A stretch of 64,000 nt of DNA from Methylovorus menthalis (GTDB taxonomy: Bacteria > Pseudomonadota > Gammaproteobacteria > Burkholderiales > Methylophilaceae). Under the pieces are notes generated by a model. That model worked only from the letters and a program-made list of their open reading frames with translations. It was not told the origin of the DNA and made no database searches. Shown piece after piece: positions 8,757 through 16,082 of this stretch. The first letter of the stretch is position 1. Each line of letters opens with the position of its first letter. The position numbers and the translations under genes are program-made. Where the stretch lies: contig NZ_JAJAQH010000005.1 in the NCBI RefSeq assembly GCF_020523625.1, forward strand, positions 159,327 to 223,326, in the 5' to 3' direction.

Positions 8757-9780
8757 GCAAGACGACCCTCAGCGTAAGTATTACCTCCGCTATGCCCTGG
8801 CCCTGCTGATTTCACTGCTGTTGCATGTGGTGTTGCTGGGCGGGCTGGATATCAGGCTACCAGATTTGCCTTCTGCCCCCAGCACGATGCAGGTCGAAAT
8901 GTTGCCTGCGCCATTGCCCAAGCCATTGCCACCGGCCGTCAAGCCCAAACCCAAAAAAGCGGCTACCCAGGCCACGCCTGCCGCTCCTCAGGAGGCGGTG
9001 CCCTCAGAGGGGACGCCAGCGGAGAATGCTCCCACTGGTTTGGCGGATGCTGGTGATGCCGCTGCCCCTGTTCTAGAGGAAAACGAGCCGCCTGAAGAAG
9101 TGACCGAGGCTCCACCTGAGCTATCCAAACCTGATCCGGTGAATTATGTGGAAATGGATTATGAGGTAAAGCGCGGTGGCCAGGCTGGCGCATTAGGCCG
9201 TACCCATGTGCTTTTCAAGGTGCATGACGAAAATCGCTATAGCCTCACGAGCGAAACCGAGGCTCAAGGGCTCGCATCCCTGTTTGTCTCCGGCAAGCTG
9301 GTGCAGCGTAGCGAAGGCGTGGTGACGGAACACGGTTTGCAGCCGCAGCATTTTTTTTATCAGTATGGCAACAACGAAGCCAAGGCCCAACGAGCCGAGC
9401 TGGATTGGGATAACCATACGATCGCCATGCAAAGCAGCAAGGGGCTGGTGACGCAGGTCCTGCCAGCGGGGACACAGGACTTGCTAAGTTTCATGTATCA
9501 ATACATGTATCAGGATCCTCTGGCCCAGATGCAGGTGGCGGTGACCAATGGCAAGCGCCTGCGTACATACAGCTATAGTTTTGAAGGGGAAGAGCAGGTG
9601 CAGACCCGCATGGGCGAGATACGTGCCCTCCATATTGCAAAATCCAGTGGTAACGAAAAGACCGAGTTGTGGCTGGCGGTCGACTATCGTTACCTGCCTA
9701 TTAAAATACGTAAAACAGACGAGGACGGTACAGTGCTTGAGCAGATTATGACCAAGCTGAATACCGATATCATGAAATGA
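8746..9780 (+). CDS. TonB-like N-terminus fused to a DUF3108 domain
   Basis: The 344-residue protein has a single N-terminal membrane anchor (ALALLISLLLHVVLLGGL), where a membrane-embedded His matches the TonB-type SxxxH signature. A Pro/Lys/Ala-rich linker spans about residues 48-125 (PLPKPLPPAVKPKPKK and so on). The C-terminal DUF3108 domain is related to the gene just upstream. The layout suggests a periplasm-spanning protein held in the inner membrane. Its role is unknown. It overlaps both neighbours (11 bases upstream, 4 downstream), so it sits in an operon with the preceding gene and the RsmB-type gene. Confidence 0.7.
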   Translation: MRNKQDDPQRKYYLRYALALLISLLLHVVLLGGLDIRLPDLPSAPSTMQVEMLPAPLPKPLPPAVKPKPKKAATQATPAAPQEAVPSEGTPAENAPTGLADAGDAAAPVLEENEPPEEVTEAPPELSKPDPVNYVEMDYEVKRGGQAGALGRTHVLFKVHDENRYSLTSETEAQGLASLFVSGKLVQRSEGVVTEHGLQPQHFFYQYGNNEAKAQRAELDWDNHTIAMQSSKGLVTQVLPAGTQDLLSFMYQYMYQDPLAQMQVAVTNGKRLRTYSYSFEGEEQVQTRMGEIRALHIAKSSGNEKTELWLAVDYRYLPIKIRKTDEDGTVLEQIMTKLNTDIMK

Positions 9781-11075
9781 AAAACATCCATCCCCAATTA
9801 CTTCGATTTGCTGGTACTGCGCTGGCCGATATTCTCGCCGGTACCGGCCCGGCCGATGCTGTGCTCGGTTCTTTTTTCCGCAATAACCGCGAGCTAGGCA
9901 CCAAGGATAGAGCCTTTGTAGCGGAGTCCGTCTATGGCGTATTGCGCCGCAAGCGCTTGCTATCCTACCTTGCCGATGGTGATGACCCGCGCAAACTGCT
10001 GGTGGCCTGGCTGGTACGTGTGCAGGGTATGAGCCTGCGCGACCTGGAAGACACGCTTAACACCCAGCAAAAAGAGTGGGCGCAGGAAATCAAAGCCAAA
10101 AATACAGACAATCTCAGTCTCGCCATTCAGGCCGACATGCCGGACTGGTTATGGGAAAAACTCAGTGCTCAATACGGTGATGAGCAGGCACTCACTATTG
10201 CGCGCAGCATGCAACAGCAGGCCATGATGGATTTGCGTGTGAATACGATCAAAGCGACCCGCGAAGACGTGCTGGCCAAATTCATCAGCGAAAATACCCA
10301 GCTGAATCAGGACACCATTGTACCGACCCCGCTATCACCGACCGGTATACGTCTGCCCCAGCGCCTGAATATCAGTCGGCATATTCTGTTTACCGAAGGC
10401 AAGGTAGAAGTGCAGGATGAAGGCAGTCAGCTGCTGGCACATCTGGTAGCACCACGTCGCGGCGAGATGATTGCTGATCTCTGCGCGGGTGCCGGGGGCA
10501 AGACCCTTGCCATGGGTGCACTCATGCGCAATACAGGTCGTCTGTATGCATTTGATATATCCGAAAAACGCCTGACCAATTTGGGGCAGCGCCTCAAGCG
10601 CTCGGGCTTGTCCAATCTGCATAGCCAACTGATCAGCAGCGAGCAGGACGCCAAGCTTAAACGTCTGAATGGCAAGTTCAACCGCGTGCTGGTGGATGCA
10701 CCTTGTAGTGGCCTGGGTACCTTGCGTCGCAACCCCGACCTCAAATGGCGGCAAACCCCGCAGGATGTGTTGGAGCTGAGTGGCAAGCAAACGTCTATCC
10801 TGGCGCGAGCCGCCAAGCTGGTGAAGGCGGGCGGCCGCCTGATTTACGCTACCTGCAGCCTGCTTTCCGATGAAAACGAAGCCATTGCCGAAGCGTTTCT
10901 GGCAGCCCATCCCGATTTCAAGCTGATTCCTGCCAATGAAGTCCTGGCGCAACAGCAGATTCCGGTGGACACCGGGGCTTACCTCAAACTGTTGCCTCAT
11001 CTGCATCAGACCGATGGTTTCTTTGCAGCGGTATTTGAAAAAGCCGCCGCCAGCCAGGAAACGCCAGCCGCTTGA
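9777..11075 (+). CDS. RsmB/NOP family RNA m5C methyltransferase
   Basis: This 432-residue protein has an N-terminal NusB-like helical region (about residues 1-130) and a C-terminal SAM-dependent methyltransferase. The SAM motif is DLCAGAGGKTLAMG, and both catalytic cysteines of m5C enzymes are present, in DAPCSGLGTLRRNPD and ATCSLLSDENE. RsmB methylates 16S rRNA C967. The motifs support the family, but its exact target is not proven. It overlaps the previous gene by 4 bases (ATGA). Confidence 0.82.
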   Translation: MKNIHPQLLRFAGTALADILAGTGPADAVLGSFFRNNRELGTKDRAFVAESVYGVLRRKRLLSYLADGDDPRKLLVAWLVRVQGMSLRDLEDTLNTQQKEWAQEIKAKNTDNLSLAIQADMPDWLWEKLSAQYGDEQALTIARSMQQQAMMDLRVNTIKATREDVLAKFISENTQLNQDTIVPTPLSPTGIRLPQRLNISRHILFTEGKVEVQDEGSQLLAHLVAPRRGEMIADLCAGAGGKTLAMGALMRNTGRLYAFDISEKRLTNLGQRLKRSGLSNLHSQLISSEQDAKLKRLNGKFNRVLVDAPCSGLGTLRRNPDLKWRQTPQDVLELSGKQTSILARAAKLVKAGGRLIYATCSLLSDENEAIAEAFLAAHPDFKLIPANEVLAQQQIPVDTGAYLKLLPHLHQTDGFFAAVFEKAAASQETPAA

Positions 11076-11221
11076 TCAGGGCTGGCTGATTAAGCGCTAG
11101 CTTCCGCGCGCCTCTAATCAATACTAGGCAGCACCGGGCGGCTGCGGTAAAGTCATTTCATGCAGGGCTTGCCTGCATGCAAGCAGCACTTAACCGTAGC
11201 CGCCTAATCCCCGAGGTCTCG

Positions 11222-12451
11222 ATGAAGCTTAGTCTCAACACCCAGATTTTTAGCGGTGCCGCCATAGGCGTGCTCATTGGCATGGCGATCAGCACCCTTG
11301 CCCAGGATAGCGAGCTGCGCGTGCAGTCACTGTATGCGCTCGGACTTGTCGGCAGTGTGTTTATCGACCTGCTCAAGATGGTGTTGATCCCCCTGGTATT
11401 CACGTCGATAGTTGTCGGGGTCGCCAATCTTCAGGCGCATCGTCAGGTACACCGGGTGTGGATCAGCACGCTGGGATTTTTCATCCTGTCCATGGCGCTG
11501 GCCATCGCACTTGCGTTAGCCGCGAGCAATATCTTCAAACCGGGTGAGGGCATGCAACTGGCCATGTTCCAGGATGCCATGCAGAATTTCGAAGCTCATC
11601 GGATGACCATGTCTGAGTTTTTCAAACAATTTCTGCATGAACTGTTCATGAATCCGTTTGCCGCACTCGCCAATGGCAAGGTGCTGGCCGTGGTGATTTT
11701 CGCCTTGTTCATGGGGATTGCCCTGGTGGTTGGGGGCGAGCGCTACCAGAACATACACAAACTGCTGCAGGAAGCTCAGGAGCTGGTCATGCGGATTGTT
11801 GGCTGGATCATGCACCTGGCGCCGCTAGGGATCATGGCCTTGCTGGCCCAGCTGGTGGCCAATCAGGATCTGGGTCTGCTACAGACCATGGGCAAATTTG
11901 TCACGCTCATCGTGGCGACGACGCTGATCCACGGTGTCATCATTCTGCCACTGTTACTGTACGTTGTGACTGGGGTAACGCCTTTGCGCTTCTGGCGTGG
12001 CGCGCGCGAGGCGCTGATTACAGCCTTTGCGACCAGTTCGAGTTCGGCGACTTTGCCGGTGACCTTGCGCTGCGTCGAAAACAAGCTGCACGTAAAACCG
12101 GAAATCGCCGGGTTTGTCGTGCCGCTGGGCGCCACCATCAATATGGATGGCACCGCTTTGTATGAAGCGGCGGCCGCTTTGTTTATTGCGCATCTGGCGG
12201 GCATAGAGTTGGGTACGGGCCAGCAGCTGGTGGTATTTTTTACCGCCATGATCGCTGCCATGGGTGCACCGGGCATTCCCAGTGCGGGTATGGTGACCAT
12301 GGTGATGGTGTTGCAGTCGGTGGGGTTACCCGCTGAGGCCATTGCGATTTTGTTGCCCATAGACCGCTTGCTCGATACCTTGCGGACCACAGTGAATGTT
12401 GAAGGGGATATGGTGGGCAGTCTGATTGTGCAAAAACTGGTGCAGCGCTAG
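11222..12451 (+). CDS. Dicarboxylate/amino acid:cation symporter (DAACS/SDF family)
   Basis: The 409-residue polytopic protein has the signature elements of the GltP/DctA/EAAT fold: the serine-rich re-entrant loop TSSSSATLP, NMDGTALYE in helix 7, GAPGIPSAGMV in re-entrant loop 2, and RLLDTLRTTVNVEGD in helix 8 that contacts substrate and Na+. It therefore imports a C4-dicarboxylate or acidic amino acid with Na+ or H+. The exact substrate is unresolved. I chose ATG 11222, preceded by GAGG, over an upstream in-frame start at 11177. A terminator follows at 12533. Confidence 0.88.
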   Translation: MKLSLNTQIFSGAAIGVLIGMAISTLAQDSELRVQSLYALGLVGSVFIDLLKMVLIPLVFTSIVVGVANLQAHRQVHRVWISTLGFFILSMALAIALALAASNIFKPGEGMQLAMFQDAMQNFEAHRMTMSEFFKQFLHELFMNPFAALANGKVLAVVIFALFMGIALVVGGERYQNIHKLLQEAQELVMRIVGWIMHLAPLGIMALLAQLVANQDLGLLQTMGKFVTLIVATTLIHGVIILPLLLYVVTGVTPLRFWRGAREALITAFATSSSSATLPVTLRCVENKLHVKPEIAGFVVPLGATINMDGTALYEAAAALFIAHLAGIELGTGQQLVVFFTAMIAAMGAPGIPSAGMVTMVMVLQSVGLPAEAIAILLPIDRLLDTLRTTVNVEGDMVGSLIVQKLVQR

Positions 12452-12532
12452 TTTGACTACTTATTTGCTCGTGAAAGCCCAAGTATCCGGCTGTTTTTAA
12501 GAGCATTAAAATTTAATCTCAACGCCACCACG

Positions 12533-12562
12533 TGCCAGTCGGAGCAAGGCTGGCATTTTTTA
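12533..12562 (+). terminator. Short rho-independent terminator after the symporter gene
   Basis: TGCCAG at 12533-12538 pairs with CTGGCA at 12550-12555, and six Ts follow. The stem is only 6 bp, so efficiency may be modest. The 3' arm overlaps the putative azurin -35. Confidence 0.6.
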
Positions 12563-12579
12563 TGGCTTTATATGATAAT
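12550..12579 (+). promoter_or_regulatory. Putative azurin promoter
   Basis: CTGGCA (12550-12555, four of six matches to -35) and GATAAT (12574-12579, five of six to -10) are separated by 18 bases. This places a start near 12586, about 80 bases upstream of the azurin ATG. The -10 lies inside the Fur-box-like sequence. The assignment is by eye. Confidence 0.45.
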
Positions 12580-12592
12580 AATTCTCATTAGC
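12574..12592 (+). promoter_or_regulatory. Fur-box-like operator upstream of azurin
   Basis: The 19-mer GATAATAATTCTCATTAGC matches the classical Fur consensus GATAATGATAATCATTATC at 15 of 19 positions by my count. It covers the putative azurin -10, the expected place for iron-dependent repression. The Fur assignment is by similarity to the consensus only. Confidence 0.65.
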
Positions 12593-12668
12593 CAGCGATG
12601 TCCCGCAGAAAAGCAGGGCTGTAAGCCAACAACTCCCTACTTTAGCTCAGTAAAAAAGGACATTCACT

Positions 12669-13118
12669 ATGCGTTTATATCGTTCCCTCGCACTTGTCAT
12701 CGGATTTGCTTCCAGTCAGGCCATGGCGGCTGCCTGCAGTATTGATATCGAAGCCAATGATGCCATGCAGTTCAACACCAAAGCTGTCGAAGTCAGCAAA
12801 AGCTGCAAGGAATTCACCGTGAATCTCAAGCATACCGGCACCATGGCAAAAGCCATGATGGGTCACAACTGGGTATTGGCCAAAGCCAGTGACGAAAAAG
12901 CTGTGCTGACCGATGGCGCCGCTGCCGGATCAGCGAATGATTACGTCAAGGCGGGCGATGCGCGCGTGATTGTGCACACCAAGCTGATTGGCGGTGGCGA
13001 GAAAGATAGCGTCAAGTTTGCTGCCAGCAAGCTCGCAGATGGACAAGACTATGTATTTTTCTGCTCTTTCCCCGGCCATGCCTTCATGATGAAGGGTAGC
13101 GTCAAGCTCGTAAATTGA
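12669..13118 (+). CDS. azu: Azurin (blue copper electron carrier)
   Basis: Azurin is a periplasmic type 1 copper protein that shuttles electrons; in some methylotrophs it accepts electrons from methylamine dehydrogenase. The 149-residue precursor has a signal peptide cleaved after residue 20 (AMA). In mature numbering the disulfide cysteines are Cys3 and about Cys26, and the copper ligands are visible: His46 in MGHNW, then Cys, His and Met in [12 protein letters not shown]. An AAAAAGGA ribosome-binding site precedes the ATG. Upstream are a Fur-box-like site and a putative promoter, so it is probably monocistronic. Confidence 0.95.
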   Translation: MRLYRSLALVIGFASSQAMAAACSIDIEANDAMQFNTKAVEVSKSCKEFTVNLKHTGTMAKAMMGHNWVLAKASDEKAVLTDGAAAGSANDYVKAGDARVIVHTKLIGGGEKDSVKFAASKLADGQDYVFFCSFPGHAFMMKGSVKLVN

Positions 13119-13140
13119 TCAGCCATTCAACAAGCTGAAG

Positions 13141-13178
13141 TCAGGGCCGGGGGCATTACCCATGCACACCGGCCTTGA
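13141..13178 (+). terminator. Hairpin after azurin
   Basis: TCAGGGCCGG and CCGGCCTTGA (13169-13178) form a 10-bp stem with one G-U pair about 23 bases past the azurin stop. There is no T-run after it, so it may be a 3'-end-stabilising hairpin and not a strong terminator. Its right arm overlaps the TTGACC -35 of the next promoter. Confidence 0.5.
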
Positions 13179-13204
13179 CCTTAGAACAGGCACTGCCTTA
13201 TAGT
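13175..13204 (+). promoter_or_regulatory. Near-consensus sigma-70 promoter for the EamA-transporter leader
   Basis: TTGACC (13175-13180) and TATAGT (13199-13204), each matching five of six consensus bases, are separated by 18 bases. The predicted start is near 13211, only a few bases before the ATG of a 29-codon ORF at 13214. The leader peptide would therefore be made from an almost leaderless transcript. Confidence 0.6.
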
Positions 13205-13213
13205 GCCGCCTCC

Positions 13214-13303
13214 ATGAAAAAACAAATAGCGATCATTTCCGTCATTAACCGCAAAGCGCTGTGGCTGCGTGCCACCCAGTGCTGCGGTTGCTATTTGTCC
13301 TGA
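13214..13303 (+). CDS. Candidate 29-aa Cys-rich leader peptide
   Basis: The ORF starts with ATGAAAAAA and ends with codons for Gln-Cys-Cys-Gly-Cys-Tyr-Leu-Ser before TGA. No ribosome-binding site precedes it, but the predicted transcription start near 13211 would make the mRNA nearly leaderless. The three Cys codons (13280-13285 and 13289-13291) fall exactly in the 3' arms of RNA stems that have an alternative partner downstream. That is the layout expected of an attenuation leader peptide sensing charged tRNA-Cys. It may instead be an untranslated structured leader; translation is unproven. Confidence 0.4.
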   Translation: MKKQIAIISVINRKALWLRATQCCGCYLS

Positions 13304-13370
13304 ATTTTGCAACCGCGGGCTCTCCGCGGTTGACTACTGTCTATTCTCGTTGAGCCCAGAACTGGGTCAA
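13223..13370 (+). promoter_or_regulatory. Structured 5' leader with mutually exclusive stems upstream of the EamA transporter
   Basis: Stems seen: CAAATAGC 13223-13230 with GCTATTTG 13290-13297 (8 bp); AACCGC 13247-13252 with GCGGTT 13284-13289; AGCGCTG 13255-13261 with CAGTGCT 13277-13283 (one G-U); CAACCGCGG 13310-13318 with CCGCGGTTG 13324-13332 (9 bp); and TTGA-CCCAG 13350-13359 with CTGGG-TCAA 13362-13370, just before the transporter ATG at 13373. GCGGTTGC 13284-13291 can instead pair with GCAACCGC 13309-13316 (8 bp), excluding the first two and the fourth stems. No T-run follows, so control would act on translation. Structure is seen in sequence; regulation is inferred. Confidence 0.55.
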
Positions 13371-13372
13371 CG

Positions 13373-14302
13373 ATGTCTATGTTTAACAGCTCACGCTTTT
13401 CCTCTCCCATGGCGGGTATTGCCATGGTGTTGCTCGCCTCTGTGGCGGTGTCATCCAAAGCCATCATCGTCAAGCTGGCGTACGTGTATCCGGTGGATCC
13501 GGCCACGCTGATTGCCCTGCGCATGGCATTCTCCATTCCGTTTTTCGCGGCATTAGCGTGGTGGTCATCCCGGCAGGATAGCCTGGCAACACTCTCTTTG
13601 CGCCAATGGCTGGCGGTGCTGGGGCTGGGCGCTATTGGCGGCTATGGTCCCATGTGGCTGGACTTTGCCGGGTTGGCGTATGTCAGTGCCGGCCTTGAGC
13701 GCATCATCCTGTTTCTTTACCCCACCATGGTCTTGATGTTTTCTGCCTTGCTCTTCAGGCAGGCAATCGGGCGGCGCGAGTTATTTGCCGTGGTCTCGGG
13801 CTATGCGGGCGTTGGCTTGGTGGTAGGACACGATATCGAGTTTGTGCACGGTACTGCGGATGCCGTCCTTATGGGGGCAACACTAGTGTTCGCCAGTGCG
13901 GTGTTGTATGCCGCATATCTGGTGTTGAGTGGCAAATTGATTCCGCAGGTCGGTGCGTCGAGGTTTACCGCTTACACCATGCTGGTGGCGACGTTTACCA
14001 GCGGCATGCATTACGCCGGTAGCCAGCATGTGGTGAGCTGGACCCAGTTGCCGAGCGAGGTCTATCTGCTGAGCTTGCTGATGGCCGTGGTGGCGACGGT
14101 GTTGCCAGCGGTGTTGCTTAATATTGGTATTCAGCGGCTGGGCAGCAACCGTGCGTCGCTCATCAGCTCAATCGGCCCAGTATCGACCATTTTCCTGGCC
14201 TGGATATTTCTTGGTGAACACATCACCTGGCTGCAGCTGGGCGGTACCGCGCTGGTCATGGCCGGTGTGTTGGCCGTTAGTCTCGGCCGCAAACCAGCAT
14301 GA
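13373..14302 (+). CDS. DMT-superfamily (EamA) transporter
   Basis: The 309-residue protein has ten hydrophobic segments arranged as two EamA repeats, including the repeat-end features 'LALVYVSAGLERIILFLYPTMV'-like helix 4 (AGLERIILFLYPTMV) and 'SLISSIGPVSTIFLAWIFLGE' (ISSIGPVSTIFLAWIFLGE). The family exports or imports small metabolites, including amino acids and O-acetylserine/cysteine-pathway compounds in the E. coli namesake. The substrate here is unknown. No ribosome-binding site is exposed before the ATG because a 9-bp hairpin occupies 13350-13370. It follows a structured leader with a Cys-rich ORF. Confidence 0.85.
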   Translation: MSMFNSSRFSSPMAGIAMVLLASVAVSSKAIIVKLAYVYPVDPATLIALRMAFSIPFFAALAWWSSRQDSLATLSLRQWLAVLGLGAIGGYGPMWLDFAGLAYVSAGLERIILFLYPTMVLMFSALLFRQAIGRRELFAVVSGYAGVGLVVGHDIEFVHGTADAVLMGATLVFASAVLYAAYLVLSGKLIPQVGASRFTAYTMLVATFTSGMHYAGSQHVVSWTQLPSEVYLLSLLMAVVATVLPAVLLNIGIQRLGSNRASLISSIGPVSTIFLAWIFLGEHITWLQLGGTALVMAGVLAVSLGRKPA

Positions 14303-14337
14303 GGGGCAGGTTTGGCTTGAATGGCAGACGGCTAAGG

Positions 14338-14883
14338 CTAAGCGATCTTAGACCAGTCAAAACCGGGGCCGGGATCGGTTTTGCGGCCGGGCGCGATATC
14401 CGAGTGCCCGGCAATGCCGGCAATGGGGTAACGCTTTTTAAGGGCGGCGATCAGCTGCTGCAATTGCGCGTATTGGGCTTCGGTAAAGGTATCGGTATCG
14501 CATCCTTCCAGCTCGATGCCCACGGAAAAATCATTGCAGCGTTCCTGGCCTTGCCAATTGGACACCCCGGCATGCCAGGCGCGAAGGTCGCACGGAACAA
14601 ACTGCAGCAGGCTACCATCGCGCCGGATGAGAACGTGGGAGGAAACCTTGAGCGTGTGAATCTCGGCGTAATACGGGTGCGCTGTCGGATCCAGCTGGTT
14701 GGTGAATAATTCGATGATGCCGCTTCCACCGTACTGTCCCGGCGGCAGGCTGATATTGTGGATCACAATCAGCTTAACCTCAGCTCCATCGGGCCTGACG
14801 TCGAAGTTGGGCGAGGCAATAAACGTCGCCTGATTCAGCACGCCGTCTGCGTTAATTTCGAGAGCTGTCATGTTGGCGTTCAT
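14338..14883 (-). CDS. ampD: 1,6-anhydro-N-acetylmuramyl-L-alanine amidase AmpD
   Basis: AmpD cleaves the stem peptide from anhydromuropeptides in cytosolic cell-wall recycling, which in other bacteria controls ampC induction. The 181-residue product has the amidase_2 zinc ligands and surroundings: VIHNISLPPGQYGG, SSHVLIRRDGSLLQFVP, HAGVSNW, and the C-terminal GHSDIAPGRKTDPGPGFDW. There is no signal peptide, consistent with cytosolic AmpD. The frame is open upstream to 15408, but ATG 14883 preceded by GGAT gives the family's usual length. It is divergent from the cation exchanger gene. Confidence 0.92.
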   Translation of the reverse strand: MNANMTALEINADGVLNQATFIASPNFDVRPDGAEVKLIVIHNISLPPGQYGGSGIIELFTNQLDPTAHPYYAEIHTLKVSSHVLIRRDGSLLQFVPCDLRAWHAGVSNWQGQERCNDFSVGIELEGCDTDTFTEAQYAQLQQLIAALKKRYPIAGIAGHSDIAPGRKTDPGPGFDWSKIA

Positions 14884-14965
14884 GTTATCCGATAAAATCC
14901 TGAAATTCGTCGCGTGCCCCACGGCTACGCACCTTGACCGATACTGAAGAAATGGATGCATAACC

Positions 14966-15967
14966 ATGGTGTTTTTTGAATTGTTCCTCATGCTGATTGT
15001 GATTCTAATCGCAGCAGAGGTGTTTACCAATGCACTGGAGCATCTGGGGGAAAAGCTGGGGATTTCAGAAGGGGTGACCGGCTCATTGTTCGCCGCTGTC
15101 GGGACTGCCTTGCCAGAAACCTCCGTGCCTTTGCTGGCCTTGCTGGCGGGCACGCAAAACCTGCAAACCAATGAAGAAATTGGCGTAGGCGCCATTCTCG
15201 GTGCACCTTTGATGCTGGCAACCCTGTCGATTTCCTTGATGGCATTTGCCGTGCTGAAAAAGCGCGGCGCCAATGGTCGTTTCCATCCGGAAAAAACCGG
15301 CTTGAGGCGCGATCTCGACTTTTTCATCGTTGCCTTCTCGTTTGCCGCGCTGGCCCTGTTCATTCCCCATACGCAGGCGGCTATCCGCGCTGCCCTGGGT
15401 TTTGGCATGGTGTTGATCTACTTCATCTACATCTTGCTGACGATACGCGCCTCCAAGCATCTGGTGAGCAGTGGACATGGTACCGAAGCGGAAGATCCGA
15501 TGTTTCTGTGCCGCCTGGGCCTGCCCAATAACACTGTCGTGATTGTGCTGCAGTTGGTGCTCGGTCTGGGGCTGCTGGTAGCTGGGGCAAAAGGCTTTAT
15601 CCATGGCGTGGAAGAAGCGGCGCAAATTATCGGGGTATCGACCCTGTTGCTATCCCTGCTGATTATCCCTATTGCGACCGAATTGCCTGAAAAGGTGAAT
15701 AGCATCCTGTGGGTGCGCAAAGGCAAGGATACCCTGGCCTTTGGCAATATCACCGGCGCCATGGTGTTTCAGGGTACCTTGTTGCCCGCTATCGGCATCA
15801 TGCTGACGCCGTGGGAGCCGAGGGTGGAAGTGTTATCCGGATTGGTGATTACGCTGGTCGCCGCCATCTGGTTGCGTGTGCTGGTGGCGCGGGGTGGCAT
15901 CAAGATCTGGCATCTGTGGGTGAATGGCCTGATGTATCTGATCTACCTCGGCATTGTATTGCTCTGA
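14966..15967 (+). CDS. Sodium/calcium exchanger family (CaCA) membrane protein
   Basis: The 333-residue protein has two homologous halves, each with a conserved alpha-repeat: AVGTALPETSVPLLALL in the first half and PIATELPEKVNSILWVRKG in the second. These are the acidic ion-binding motifs of the cation/Ca2+ antiporter superfamily. About ten membrane helices are visible. It probably exchanges Na+ or H+ against Ca2+ or another cation; which one is not readable from sequence. It lies divergent to ampD and convergent with the PilR-like gene, with a 9-bp inverted repeat between. Confidence 0.82.
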   Translation: MVFFELFLMLIVILIAAEVFTNALEHLGEKLGISEGVTGSLFAAVGTALPETSVPLLALLAGTQNLQTNEEIGVGAILGAPLMLATLSISLMAFAVLKKRGANGRFHPEKTGLRRDLDFFIVAFSFAALALFIPHTQAAIRAALGFGMVLIYFIYILLTIRASKHLVSSGHGTEAEDPMFLCRLGLPNNTVVIVLQLVLGLGLLVAGAKGFIHGVEEAAQIIGVSTLLLSLLIIPIATELPEKVNSILWVRKGKDTLAFGNITGAMVFQGTLLPAIGIMLTPWEPRVEVLSGLVITLVAAIWLRVLVARGGIKIWHLWVNGLMYLIYLGIVLL

Positions 15968-15986
15968 GTTTCGGACTAAGTCTGTA

Positions 15987-16016
15987 AGCCAGGGCGCGTT
16001 AAGCCCAGCCCTGGCT
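15987..16016. terminator. Hairpin between convergent genes
   Basis: AGCCAGGGC at 15987-15995 and GCCCTGGCT at 16008-16016 form a perfect 9-bp stem with a 12-base loop. There is no strong T-run on either side. It probably separates the convergent exchanger and PilR-like transcripts. Confidence 0.5.
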
Positions 16017-16082
16017 CGAGTTTCAAGCAATCCACCTTATCCGTACAGCCTGTTCATTATTGGGGCTGGTTCGATGCTCAAG

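Noticed and set aside
13189..13207. GGCACT/AGTGCC inverted repeat considered as a leader RNA hairpin
   Set aside because: It overlaps the -10 (13199-13204) and lies upstream of the predicted start, so it would not be in the RNA; it could only be a DNA operator.
14884..15408. Upstream extension of the ampD frame
   Set aside because: It covers the opposite-strand exchanger gene and would double AmpD length; family length and the GGAT site support 14883.
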